A stretch of DNA of 64,000 bases from Cystobasidium ongulense (lineage: Eukaryota; Basidiomycota; Cystobasidiomycetes; Cystobasidiales; Cystobasidiaceae): positions 378,629 through 442,628 of the forward strand of contig BQUP01000003.1 of the NCBI GenBank assembly GCA_022835595.1, given 5' to 3'. The position numbers were made by a program, and so were the translations under genes. Shown one piece after another: positions 23,301-35,224 of this stretch; within the stretch, counting starts at the first letter, position 1, and every line of letters begins with the position of its first letter. The notes beneath the pieces were generated by a model. That model searched no databases. It had not been told where the DNA came from and was given only the letters and a program-made list of their open reading frames with translations.

Positions 23301-26300
23301 CAGCGCCATGGCCACGTTGATTGCTGCTCAAGCCAAGCTCACGCCTTCAAAGCAGCCTGTTGATAAGCCTAGCTCTGGAAATTCCGTCACTAGTTGGCTT
23401 TGGGGAAAGAGGAGCAAGCCTGCAGCGCCATCTGTCAGTAAAGCGACTGCAGTAACCGCCGAAGCAAACGGTTCAAATGCTAGCGCCAAAGCTGGTGGTA
23501 TTTCAGAGAACAAGTCTGTAGAACCTCCTACCACCAGCGCAGTGTCTCGCAGATCGTCCATACTCTCCATGAAGAGGCCAATCGCTTCGCTGTCAGTCAC
23601 ACCCGCCACACCTGCAGCCGCTACGACTTCGGGCGCAGACCCGGTTCCAATAGCAAATCAGGCTCGGCAGATTGGTTCCGGGAATGCCTCAGCCGCTTTT
23701 AAAGTGACTAGTAACGACATTATGTCAGATCCGAGATCCCTGGAGGAGCACAGCTTACAGCGATACTTCCTCGAAGCTGCCAGGCAAAGTGAAGTAGGAA
23801 ACAAAAACCTCAAGAAAAGGATAGAGACCGAAAAGGGAAAGCGTATGAGTCGCTTAAACCCTAGTAATCCCACTAGAAGCTCAAGTCAACTACAAGATCA
23901 ATCACGCCGCTGGTTCAATATCTTTCCTCGAGCCGGACGCATCAACAACCAACGAAGCGTGAAATGGAAGTCCATGTGCACACCAGCATGTCTTCCACTT
24001 TACTCGGACTATATGCCTTCATTCGAGGAGCTGTCTGATTCGTACCTTCAGGATACGTATACACTGCCTGTCGCACCAGGCATGTCTTCCTTCCTACTGC
24101 GACCAGGCAAGACTATCAGTGAGACTGCCGGCAATCTCATACGCGAACTTGTATGCCAGCGACTCGCTCAGTCGTTCCAGATTGTGATCCCTCCGGATGA
24201 AGATGAGGGTCACAACAATAAACGCAGGTCATCGAGCAGAGATGGAATATGGACCCTACCAGCGGCAGAAGATGTTCGACAGATACTGTACAATACCACA
24301 GATGGAGAGGGCAAAGCGATCTTCTTGGGTTTCTCTAATACGATGCATCGCTTGCGCTTTGACCGAAGAACCGCTTCTATCGTGATCACAATTTGGAAGG
24401 AAAAGACTACCTGGCAAGCAAAGTCTGTCGAGTATACTTACATGCTTTGGCCGGTAGGCAACGATACTTTCCAAACCTCCAAGGTCACCTTCGCCTACCC
24501 CGATCTAGCTAGCTATGATTGGCGCTATATGGACAGGCTGACGGCCGGTCTAGAAGAACCGAAGCTTCAAGAGAAGATTCGGTACTGGCGCACCCGCTTC
24601 GCTCTGATCCCCATGGACGTACCGGACCTACAAGGCATGATCCAAAGCCAAAGTAAGATACTACTGGAGGATTCGACAGAAGATGACCTGCGCATTGCCG
24701 GTGTCATGACGCTGTATGAGCAGTTTTCCAAAGCACGATGGCAAGCTCAGCCTAAGGAGAAGTCGAGAACACAGTTGTGAGTGATCCGAATGCAGCGTGT
24801 ATGGTGTCGACATACTGACATTGTCTACAGGGTGTACTCAACAACGCCATATGATCCATCTATATATGCGGCAGATGAAGCCGACCGTTTGACATCCGAA
24901 TCAACGGAACCTGCTATGCCCGATGCTTATGCAGAAGACCTGTTCTTCGAAGACCTGTCGCCTCGAGAACTGACAAGAATGCTTACGAACGGACCCCGAC
25001 CTCTCAGACTGCAACCCCGCCGAAGCGGCTTCCGGCGTATCGAAGACTCCTTCACTGGGCAAGACTTTGTTGCTTGGCTCAAGGACGAATTCGTTGATAT
25101 TCCGGATAAAGCTACAGCCTTATTAATCGGGAACGACTTGGTTCAAAAGGGTATTATTGTACCTTTGAACCCTCCGAAAAGACTTGTTGACGGGTAAGTT
25201 AATCAAGCTGTCTCTCAGCTGCGATTTGCTAAACTTGTGCATCTTTTTAGATATACCTTCTATCAAGTTGCACTTGAATATAAGACACAAACCAAAGCAA
25301 TCACTGCTTCCTCATCTTTCAAGTGGCTTGGCGACGACTCTGAGGCAGCACCATCCCCGTCCGCTGTTCAATCACAATCGACCTCTTACATGGACCAGTC
25401 GATGGAAGGCCCGTCCGCCTCGCCCGCGATCCGGTATACTCCAGATGGAAGATTAATGATACCCATGTCTCATTCGATTCTCATCAATCTTGATCCACAT
25501 AAGAAATCTGACCGGAGGGAGACAGCCTTCCTGCACTTTGACGCGGCACACAATACTACCAATGGGTTCCACTTCCAATTGGACTGGCTCGGCACATCCA
25601 GACTTGTCGAAGATCTCCTTACGAGCTGGCAACGCAACATGCAAAAGTATGGTTTGAAGCTGGTGTAAGTTTGTTCAATCTAAATCAGCACAAACTCCGC
25701 AGGCTGATTTTCCCGAGTAGTGAGGAAAATATTCGTCAAGTACAGGATATCTCACGCGATAACCCTCTTCAAGGTGATCTCCTCTTTCCTTCTTATCTCG
25801 TCAAAGTGCTGATTGTTTGCCCCCTTAGCGCCGGAACGTGTTATGCTGATTATACCGCCACCTGAGATGCCAGAAATTGAAGACGTTAGTGTCTGCTACC
25901 TCTACCAGATAACAGAACAAATACTGAGTGATTTCTGGCATTATAGATTCTGAGCAAGATGGTGGTTACCAAAGATTATTTTGAGACGCAATTACTGCGA
26001 GAGCTGGGATACGTGCTCGATGTCGAGGCGGACAGCAATTTCCCGTCAAATATATATCCGGAGTATTCCTACCTCAAGAGCCCCTTCGACCACAGTCAGT
26101 TCATCCACAAGAGCGGAAGCTGTTTCGTCCAGGTACTCGGTAGCGGACAAGGTTATCTCTTCTTGAAGAATCGACTATATTTGTCCCACCGACAACATAA
26201 ACGGCCCAATAAATCATCGTCGCAGACCGCTGGTGGTGCTGGCAATACCGCACCTTCTACAGGCTCAATGACGGCGTCAATGATGATTCAAGGTACAGGC

Positions 26301-26684
26301 AGCTATCTCGCTCGAACGCAATCATACTATCAAGCTCAGCAGCAAGATCAAGAACTGAACGAGCCACACGCTCTGAAACGCCAGCTGCAAGAAATTTGTG
26401 CTAGTCCTGACGAACTCAATATGCGCTGGGAGAATATGGTGAATGCAATTCTCATGGTAGCAGCTGGAAATGCAGGTGTCGGATCTTCCAGTTCTGGAGG
26501 TTTACCGAGTAGTACGATAGCTCCTAGCGAGGCCTTTTCCTTACACAGCGCAAGGGGAATGATGAGGTCCCACGACGCAACTCCTGCCGACCATCCACTT
26601 CCTGCCTCATTGCCTGCTTCGTCTCTACCTACATCTGCCCTTCCTTCCACTGTCAAGGGCGAATTGTATTCCGCCGGACCCTGA
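20341..26684 (+). CDS. IML1: Iml1/DEPDC5, SEACIT (GATOR1) subunit
   Basis: Large subunit of the complex that restrains TORC1 in low amino acids, together with Npr2 and Npr3. The N-terminal region starts MSSHPAGGG and includes [10 protein letters not shown], then [19 protein letters not shown]. The DUF3608-type core follows: [56 protein letters not shown], then a domain with [22 protein letters not shown] and [21 protein letters not shown] long Ser-rich linker lies near 22,780-23,700. A DEP domain is visible near 25,060 ([18 protein letters not shown]), and the C-terminal region has [23 protein letters not shown]. The product is about 1,700-1,750 residues with around 14 introns. The very long exon 22,488-24,780 carries the linker. 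Length and domain order match the family. Confidence 0.93.
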
Positions 26685-27006
26685 AGAATTTAGTGGTATC
26701 AATCAGAAAACATGTGTACACCGGTGTAGCATTACTTGAACGGTAGGGGTGCTGAGCATTACTCGAATTAAAAATCTTAAGCATAAGGCAATTCCTTTCT
26801 GATATTGCACGTATTGAAGAGTACAAAGAGGTTTGTCACAAGTATATTACACAATGAATCGCAAGTACTTTTGGGATATAATATTGATACGGGAGAGAAC
26901 AGACCCGTGTTGATCTGTATTTGAATCTATTCATTGTGTCGAGGCGAAGTTCATGGCAGACGCAAGGCACAGTGTATTTCTTTTCCTAGCACGCATACGC
27001 CAATAT
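26685..27006. other. Convergent 3' flank of IML1 and the C2H2 gene
   Basis: 322 bp, AT-rich, between two stop codons facing each other. Presumably both 3' UTRs; no gene seen. Confidence 0.55.
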
Positions 27007-30000
27007 CTACATGGTAGCGTGATTGCTGATCCTTCCATGTCGGATTAGAGCATCTTTCCTACTGAAGCTCTTCTTGCAAGTAATACAAGCCCATTTACTC
27101 TTCTCCGTAGTACCAGAATGAACAGTTTCCATATGTCTAGCTTGATCATAAGGTCTTCTGAATTTGACCGGGCATCTTTCGCCAGTCTTGGGATCAACAT
27201 AGTCGCAAGAGATATTACCAGAACCAGGAGCAGCAGCGTTACTCTTTCTCTTCTTTGAGGCCCCAGGTGTACTTCCAGAAGCGCTGTCGGGCGAGCCAAC
27301 GCTGTAATCTCCCATAAGCTGAGAGAAATCGAATTGACCGTTTGCATTAACCGAAGCTAGAGCGGCAGCGGCAGTAGTAGGTGAAGCAGCACGTAGAGCT
27401 TCAGCTTCAGCTGGAGTAAGAGAAGCGTATTTACTACCCGTACTTTTTCTTCCCCTCTTGTTTCCTTTCTTCTTTCTGCCGTATGAATCATCAGATTCTT
27501 CAGCAACCCATTCATCTCCATCGTCGTCGTCTGAATCATCTGATTCATCTTCAGCTGCTGCTCCTCCTCCAGCACCACTGGCGCCGGCACGAGCAGAAGG
27601 TGGAATGCCAACATCGAGAACACCACCAACACTTCCAGATCCTTTAGGAACGTAGCCTTGATACTCGAACTCTTCACCATGATCTTTCTGTTGAGCTTGA
27701 GCTAGTTCTCTAGCAGTAGAAGCCGACTTTCTCTTTTGAATTCCTCTCGAATTGAATTGAGGTTTTGAATCATCATCATCTTCTTCACCTTCGGCATCGA
27801 CTTCATTATTGTTCGAAAGAGCGTTATTGTTGTTATTGTTGGCAAAAGCACCGAAATTAAAAGCACCGCCATATTGTGGTTGAGCACCTTGTTGTAAAGC
27901 TCTAGCTTCAGCTGCCATAGCTTTATTTCGAACACTACTACCACTTCCATTATTGGAAGTTGTAGAGTTAGATCGTGAAAGCGTACCTCTTGAACCTGAT
28001 TTACCACCTTTAATCCTCTTACGAGAAGATGTAGATGCATCAGGTGAATTTCCAGCTGGTGTTGGTGCGCCAAAGTGTTGCTCGAAAGAAAAGTCGCCTA
28101 ATACTGAAGAAGTTCCTGGAGCGGCAAAGTTGGGCAGTTGTCCTTGGTGTTGCTGTCCTTGCTGTTGAGGCTGACCAGGTTGAGCAAAGTTATACTGACC
28201 TTGATTGTTGCCTCCATTCTGTCCTTGTTGCTGCTGACCATTTCCACCCGAAGCACCATTCCAAGTTCCATTCTGGAAACCCATAACGGCTGCTGCGGCA
28301 GCAGCAGCTTTAGCTTGTTCTTCTGCAGCTAAAGAAGCGAGTATGGCTTGATGAGAAAAGAACGATCCATCGTTGAACGCCAAAGGTGCAGGAGCGGACT
28401 GGTAGTTCGGCAAAGGAGGAAGAGAAGACTGTCCAGCCGAAGGAGTACCAACGTTCGTCGAGGGTAGATTTGATTGAGGTACTTGAATATCTGTAGAACT
28501 GTTTGGTCCGGTTGGAGGTGGATGAGCCATGAAACTCTGATAAGCAGCTTGTCTTGCGGCAGCTTGCTGCTGAACAGTCATAGGCTGGGGAGCAGGCTGA
28601 GTTTGCAATTGCATTGGTTGCTGAGGAGAACCTTGTTTGCCCATCTGATGCATGCCTCGCTGCTGTTGCGGATTGGGGGGAAGCTGCTGCCCTCTGTTTT
28701 GAGGCGGTGAGCTCTGATGTCCCAGCGAATGCGAACCGCCAAGAGCAGCAAGGAGTTGAGCATCAGCACCATCAAAGCTCTGTCCAGGTGGAGGAGGTTG
28801 CTGAAGCTGAGCTTGGAACGAGTTCTGTTGAGGCTGTTGCGGTGGTGGCATTTGAGGCAAGTTCATCTGAGGCACCTGGATGTCCCGTTGTTGCTGTTGA
28901 GGCTGCTTGTACTGCGGAGCGGACTGTTGCATGGGCGAACCATGTGGCTGCTGCTGAGGGGACATTTGCATCTGCTGCTGACGGGGTGAGCCCTGTAATT
29001 GAGTGTGAGTCTGCGGCCAACGCTTAAGTACATCTTCATAATCTTTGAACGCTTGCTTCGGACTAACCATTTGACTCGGTCCAGGAGTACGTATGACACC
29101 GTCGCCAGTATTCTTCAAGAAAGAAGGTTGACCAGCTCTGGGCATTGGACGCTGGTTGTTACTTCCATCCTGTGACTGTCCAAGCGAAGGGTCAAGGGCA
29201 ATGTTGTTGTTGGTATTGCCATTGCTCTTTCCTGAAGAGGAGGATAAAGGCTTGCCGCTTGCGAGGTCGGAGGAGCCGTTGCTCGGTTCAGCGCCAACAT
29301 GGGGCTTGACGTCTTGTTGGTTCGCGAAGCGGGATGGTGAGGAAGGAACAGGCGTGCTAGCTGTCTTGGGGAAGCATAGCGGTCCTGTCGTGCTTTCGAC
29401 CTCTGATTGAAGGCTGGCGAGGAGAAGGAAATAAAGAGAAAGTTAGGTTTAAGTCGGCAGACAGTCGAAGCAGGACGAGAAGCGAAATCTCACCCTTGTA
29501 AATCCTTGTTCTCTGAGTTGGTCCCAGCGTACTCCGTTTGGACGGTTGCGGGTTCTTGGTGATCGCGAAGGTCATACGAGCAAGCGTCCTTCATATTGCT
29601 CTTCGAGTTGACATTGAAAGCGCCACCGTCGGTCGTGATGACGGCGGGGTTGTTGTTTACGCTTGCCATGGTTCGGGATGACTGTCTTGTGCTTCTTGTC
29701 GGCTGTCGTTGCGGTTCTGCTGGCAGTGCGGAGGTCGATGACGCAGACGATGAAGAAGCCGAGGAGGACGTAGGGGGCGAGTAGGTGGGCTCTTGGTAGT
29801 AGAAGGGCGAGTCGTCGTTGTTTTCACTGTCCCTGTCGTCAGCTATGGATCTGTCCGGAGCAATGCTCTGGTGTATCCAGCTGTCGATGGATGGAAAGAG
29901 TGCTCCTCCAGACGACGATGATGATGAAGCAAGTCCAGCAGCGGCTGTCGCAGTCGTCCAGGTGCCGGGCGATGGAGGCGACGAGTAGGAGAACGAGGGG

Positions 30001-30257
30001 AGGACAGTGTCACCGCCTAGGAGGGTAAAGTCTGTTCCCTGTGCAGTAGTCGTGCTGGTAGTGTGCACTGGCAAGCTGCTCGCTCGGTCGTGTTCACCGT
30101 CGAGGGTGGCCGTGGGTGGGCTTAACCAGAGATCCGAAGCGTCTACGCCTGCGATGAATGGATTGCTCGTAGTCGAGGGCTTGCGCTGCAGCTGGCGCAA
30201 TCTGTCGTTTCTATACGAGTATGGGCTGTGTGGAATGCGCTGGGTGCTGTCTGTCAT
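27007..30257 (-). CDS. Gln-rich protein with two C-terminal C2H2 zinc fingers (putative transcription factor)
   Basis: The ATG at 30257 and the stop at 27007 are joined by one short intron (donor near 29,489, acceptor near 29,415), giving about 1,050 residues. The N terminus (255 codons) is Ser/Thr-rich. The middle holds long Gln-rich tracts with Pro and Gly (28,100-29,000), Asn/Gly-rich stretches and acidic runs. Two zinc fingers close the protein: a first with widely spaced Cys (CDYVDPKTGERCPVKF) and HMETVH, and a second, WACITCKKSFSRKDALIRH, with its distal His in ISNH. Fingers at the extreme C terminus after a Gln-rich activation-like region suggest a sequence-specific regulator. I cannot assign an orthologue. 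The 5' third is GC-rich and the 3' third AT-rich. Confidence 0.82.
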
Positions 30258-31176
30258 TATTGTGTGCGCTCAGTATGGTTGTAGATAGAGAAGAGAGAGA
30301 GAAGCGGGAGAGCGGGCGAGTGCAGTAGACGAAAGCTGACTAACCGCAAGGAGGATGAGCCTGAGCTATTCCAGGCACGATGACTCAATCAAGCAGAAGG
30401 GTCCACTTGCTGCTCTGCTTGCGCTCTTCTCTACTCTGTGCGTCCTAACCGAGTCTCTTCAAAAGTGTTGGTGTGGCGTGAGAAGCGCGAGTCCGCCAAA
30501 GAAGCTGCGAGAACGAGGAGCAAGGGCAGCCTGTCAGCAGTGCGCTGGTGTGCCCATCAGCACCATCCGGCCATCATCCACTCCGACCCACCTTCTGCAG
30601 CTCGAGTCCAGTCTGCGTCTTTCCTGCACAAGTCGTCGTGGCGCCAAACCTGGTGGCCAATGGATGGACCGCCACCACTTCAATTTTGCCACCTCGCTAG
30701 TACAGAGAAGGTGGACACTTGAGAGTGTGGCTTTTCATCCTGACCATTGCACGCATTCGCCCGTCTGTCCATGCTCTTGAACTCCTGCTGGCTGGTCCTG
30801 GCTAGCCGGCACGCACCTTGCACCTGGGTCTGCTCAAAGCTCATTGGCTGGAAGCGCAAAAAACAACGGAAACCATCACACTTGGACAGGAAGACTAAGC
30901 TACATGACAAAGCTCTTATCATTCTGACACTCTCTTCCACATCACTAACATGAGCTAGTATGCGGCACTGAGCTCGCAATGCTCAAGGCTGTTGTGCATT
31001 AACGCATAAACAAACTAGACAACTGCAATAAAGCAACAAAGGCACTCCTTGACTTACGCACTATCAATGCAGTAGCACGCAATTGCATGTGAACAACGAG
31101 CAGCGTAGTTGATCTATGTACATATCTAAGCGACCCACTTCTAGGACATCCATCATCACAAACTTCCTCCTCCGTT
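30258..31176. other. GC-rich upstream region of the C2H2 gene
   Basis: About 0.9 kb between the C2H2 start and the end of the next minus-strand gene. Open frames on the plus strand (30,355-30,780) are Cys/Ser/Arg-rich and show no domain; I read them as composition artefacts. It probably contains the promoter and a long 5' leader. Confidence 0.45.
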
Positions 31177-32240
31177 TCAGACCACGTCGAACAGTCCGAG
31201 TAGAGCTTGGTGCTCGAACTGGTCCCGTACGATACCCAAGTTGCAAATTATAACAGCCTGTTCAAAGTCCCTTTGAGAAGTGGAAAGCAACTCCTCCTCG
31301 GACAAGTTTTTGTCTGCTTCCTGCCATTGTTTTCGAAGTTTTTCAGCATAGATCGGAAGCACCTCGTCAAAGAGATGTTCTTTGAGCCAGAGGTGCTCGT
31401 TGATGCACCTCCTCTTCCATTTAAGTTCAGCGAGGTCCTTCTTACTAATTTCAATGGATGGGAGATATCTCAATGCGCGTGTGCTTATGACTCGATAAGG
31501 TCCTGGAAGTTGTTGACAAGGTTCGCAAACTACGAGGCAGGTAGGTCCAGTCTTGAACAATTCCCCCAATTTAGCGCTAGTATTCTTATGGCAGATAGCG
31601 CATTTCTTGCTTATAACTCGAACATAAGTCTCTCTCCATGTTTTGTATCCAGGTGATTTCTTCTTTGCTCCCAGGAGTCGGCAACGTCGTTCCCAATCTT
31701 TATCTGGATCGGAGAGTGAAGCAAGACCGGACAAGAAGGTCTTGGAGACTAAGGTCAAGCATAGGAGGGTATAAGGATCGTCATCAAAATGACTGAGTAC
31801 AATGCGTTTCAACTCGGATGGAAGCTGGTTATTGCCAGCATTCAGCGCTACTCCTCCATTTATAGCCAGACATGCAGCTCATCTTGTGGAAGATGAATGT
31901 ACCGTTAGCGTTATCTACACTCTGAGGTGCTGCTTTAACTTGTTCTTGTTCTTGCTCCTGCTCTGGCTTGTCCTTGCCCTTCTGGTCGACAGACACGGTC
32001 TGTGCGCTTTTCTTAACCTTGAAGGAGAGCAGAGGGTCCTGCTCAATGGTCGCATCTACATTATCGACCGCACCTTTAGTGTGGTGACCTTTGACAGTGC
32101 TATCGCTCTGCTTGTATTGTGCAGTGATGGCTGCGTTGGCTGCGACAGCAGCTGCACGGCCTGAACATGTGTAAGAGGTCGGATCAGGCGTAAACGCGGG
32201 CAGTGTTGAGAACAGAGGGGTTGGACGTGCGAGGACGCAT
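31177..32240 (-). CDS. F-box/CxxC-pair protein, copy A (possibly decaying)
   Basis: Tandem paralogue of the gene ending at 33386. Aligned to it, the exons are 32231-32240, 31883-32160 and 31177-31824, all in phase, giving about 311 residues. Exon 2 is a low-complexity lead (RAAAVAANAAITAQ, a Glu-Gln repeat). Exon 3 starts LPSELKRIVLSHFDD, an F-box, followed by LVSKTF, KDWERRCRLLGA, then two Cys pairs, CAIC and CEPC about 25 residues apart, which look like a zinc site. F-box proteins usually give substrate specificity to SCF ubiquitin ligases. Oddly, at both intron positions shared with copy B the donor is not GT: GC at 32230-32229 and AT at 31882-31881. Reading through either gives an early stop. 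So the gene is spliced unusually, uses another donor, is expressed from an internal ATG (31812), or is decaying. Confidence 0.65.
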
Positions 32241-33385
32241 ACTAGATTACCAGAATGAATGAAGTCCGTGTCTCTCAGCTGAGCGTGATGTGGCTGGTCA
32301 GGAAGAGAGGAGCATATCGTCACGAATAGATGTCTGCCTCGGTCGGTCCACACAGCGTCACGTGATTCACTGGATCCGCTGCAGGGCGATTTGTACGCAG
32401 GACTTCTTTATGGGCATTAGGACGAATCTTATCGCAGTAGTTCGACCAGCAGCGTTCAGCCAGGCCTTTCGTCCGTCTTCCAACGTCTCTCGAGGCAGCT
32501 ATACTCGAAATCACGATCACCAGGCAATTTCGCAGAAATAAAGAGTAGCTGGATCCCTCAGAGTAAGCGAGCTAGAAAGTCATGCGCGCACTGCTCTTCC
32601 GCTTTTCGTGTATATGCCCTCTTTTCCTGAACATGTTTTCCGAGCCCAAAGCGTCAAGAAAGTTTGCATCTGGCCTGATCTGGCAATCTTCCCTCGACCT
32701 GCGATGCCAAAGTAGACGAAGAAGCTTTCTCAGAGTCTTGCGTTTGGTGCTACCGCGTCCATAGTGAAATGGTAGACTGCAATGGGGAATGACGTCTTTC
32801 TGTTCTTGTCCGTATTGGGCGAGAGGAAAAAGGAGAATGAGCTGGTAAAAGCGACTATCCCAGATGAAATAGGGTGGGCTGGGTACCAACAAGGGCTTTG
32901 GTGTACCCGCTGACCTCTGAAACCCTTGCAGTAGTCACTTGAAGGTCTATGAAATGTCGTTAAAATATCTGTAGAACTTGCACTGAACATTTGTAGACTA
33001 TCTGTAGACTGCCTGGAGACGACCGCTTAAACCTTAGCAGAATGTTAGCACTGCTAAGAGCAGAAGAGCCGCTAATCACCTGTCAAATAAGGATAGTACA
33101 TCAGTAACGGATCAGCAGAGGAGCGGTATCATGTCAGAAAACAATGGGAGAGCATCAAGTGAGATCAACAGCATATCAGAAAAGTTTCCAGCAAGATGTT
33201 AGAATACGGTAGGAGCATAGCATAGTATTTTCTTTTCTCTCCTTGATAAGCGCGCCTCTTCACCGACTAATATACATTCTTGTCTTAACCCATTATCCTT
33301 CTGCACAAAACGCCATCTCTGATTCTTCACCTTCTTTCATTCCCCAATTCCGACGACCCTATAGCCATATTCCCCCTTGTTGGTG
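32241..33385. other. Spacer between the two F-box paralogues
   Basis: 1.1 kb with no supported gene. A 106-codon minus-strand frame at 32,572-32,892 has no similarity to the flanking paralogues that I can see. Likely the promoter of copy A and the 3' flank of copy B. Confidence 0.45.
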
Positions 33386-34354
33386 CTATTTTTGAGCTGC
33401 GGCACGGGCAGCTTCCCGAGCTCGAGCTCTTTCTAGCCTTCTTGACAATTTCAACACGCTGCTTCTAAGATAGTCCACAACCCAGTACCTATTATCGACT
33501 TTTCTCCATTTGGACTTGAGCTGCTGTACATGTCCGCGAGTCACCGGCCAGGTACTTTCGGCGTTAGAAGAGGATATAATCTGATAGCGACCTGGACGAA
33601 ACTGACAAGCTTCGCAAACCACAATAAAACTCGGCCCCGTTTCGAGCAGTAATCCAAGCTTTGCGGTTGTAGCCGTAAAGCATCTAGCGCATCGTCTTCG
33701 CGCAATCTGAAAGTAGGTTTCTCTCCAGCTTTTACAGCCTGGGGATCGTTTGAGTGCTCCCATCCGCCGACATCGCCGTTCCCAGTCTTTCTCCGGATCG
33801 CGATGGATTGACATGGAGGAAAGGAAAGTTTTGGAGACCAGCAAGCAACTGACTATGGTGTATATATCACCGTCAAGCTGGGTAAGAATCTTCATTCTAA
33901 GTTCAGTGGGGAGCTGTAGAATAGCTGGTCAGCTTGGGCCGAGGAAAAAGATCGCTAGCACTCTCAGGAACGAGTAGCTATACAACCCACCTTGTCGAGC
34001 AGAGATGGGTTCTCAACCAACTTAGCAGGTTCATCCAAGGTCGCGTATTCTTCCTCTTCATCCTGACGTTTTCTTTTTTTGCTTTTGCTTTTGGAACTTC
34101 CATCAGCCGAGGTCTGTGCGATTTCCTTGGTTCGGTTGAAAGTTAGCAATTGCTGTCCAGAAGGGGTGAAATCAACATCCTCGTTCGCATTGGTGCTTGC
34201 AGACTCTTCATTTGTTTCAGATATAGATTCAGATAAAGCAGTGATAGCTGCCTTCGCTGCGACTGCAGCACTGCGTTCTGGTGGGCAATTCGACGAGAGT
34301 GAGCTGGAATGTCAGTTGACAAGGGTGGAGAGCGAGTGGCTTACGAGGGCGCAT
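33386..34354 (-). CDS. F-box/CxxC-pair protein, copy B
   Basis: Exons 34345-34354 (ATGCGCCCTC), 33991-34277 and 33386-33913, with canonical GTAAGC and GTGGGT donors, give about 274 residues. The first exon codes for only three full codons. Exon 2 is low-complexity and ends with a Lys/Arg-rich nuclear-signal-like run (KSKSKKRKRQDEEEE) and NPSLLDK. Exon 3 begins LPTELRMKILTQLDGD, an F-box, then LVSKTFLSS, KDWERRCRRMGALKRSPG, SWRETY and two Cys pairs, CARC and CEAC. The tail is Arg/Ala-rich and shorter than in copy A. By eye the two copies share roughly 40-50 percent of the exon-3 core, so the duplication is not recent. Function is inferred as an SCF substrate adaptor. The Cys pairs may bind zinc. 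Confidence 0.78.
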
Positions 34355-34791
34355 CTTAGAGCCAGGTGGTACGCACAAGCATGCAGGCTCAAGGTCCTTC
34401 ACTCTTACTTGCTTGCGAAGATCCAGGTGTCAAGGTGAGATGCAGTTGGTCGGATGAATGTCTTCAAATGGTCTCGAGCGAGAAGGTCGGTGCGTCTATG
34501 AATCACGTGACTGGAAAGCACGAATCTCGAGCATCTCAAGCAGCTGCGTTGCGCATAGGTAGTATACTGTGTGATGCATGAGAGGTTTCAATCCGAGCTC
34601 TGCCTGCCTATCTAACTTTCCCGAGTTATTCTTCGTCCGGCTTGAGCATAAACCGACTTTCTCCCTACTCATGCAACGCACTCTAGCTTTTTCCAGCCCG
34701 GAGGAAGATAGGCCAGCCTTGCGACTGATATCAATACGATGGCTCTCACAAATTGTATGTGCTCTTAGTCTTTCACATCCTCACATTCACT
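34355..34791. other. Intergenic region upstream of F-box copy B
   Basis: About 440 bp between two minus-strand genes. It must contain the promoter of copy B and the 3' UTR of the small gene. No motif recognised. Confidence 0.45.
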
Positions 34792-35137
34792 TCACTTCAA
34801 AGCGGACCGGATTTCCAGTTGGTGGCCGGTTGACGGATCGGACGGTACCGTTTCTTCACGGGAAAAGCTTTGAACATATTCCATAATGCATTCGAACTGT
34901 GCGAGCGTAAGAGCTTTGATAGCAGCCTCGCTATCCTGCCGATAAGTTTCATAGCAATCTTAAAGTGTTAGCGCAAAGGCGAAAAGCATGGGAGAGAAGG
35001 TGGGGCGCTTTATACGATTGCGACTGAGCACTGGAGGGTGGGTCGGCTGGGGCGTCGGCTTCGAGCTCGAGGATACCCCCATTTCTTGACTTTTCCCAAC
35101 CACTTGTGTTGAAGTCTTTCTCGCTGATCATGGCCAT
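34792..35137 (-). CDS. Hypothetical 86-residue protein
   Basis: Not recognised. Exon 1 (35016-35137) codes for MAMISEKDFNTSGWEKSR and an acidic Pro/Ala stretch and ends in phase 2 before donor GTATAA. With the acceptor TAG at 34931-34932, exon 2 (34792-34930) continues SEAAIKALTLAQFECIMEY, an amphipathic helix, and ends EIRSALK. The upstream acceptor CAG, five bases earlier, would instead give a basic Arg/Lys-rich C terminus that is also fully open. The protein is small and soluble-looking, without signal peptide or membrane segment. Its start lies only 87 bp from the divergent histidine-phosphatase start, which supports a real transcription unit. Size and in-phase splicing make it plausible but unproven. 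Confidence 0.5.
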
Positions 35138-35224
35138 CTCACAAGATACTTCCTAGCTGTATCTCTCGACCCTGCCGCAGTTCCTCACACTCCTCCACGG
35201 ATCTACCTCGTCAGAAATCCAAGC

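Noticed and set aside
30355-30780. 141-codon plus-strand frame upstream of the C2H2 gene
   Set aside because: Composition like other GC-rich intergenic frames here and no domain pattern.
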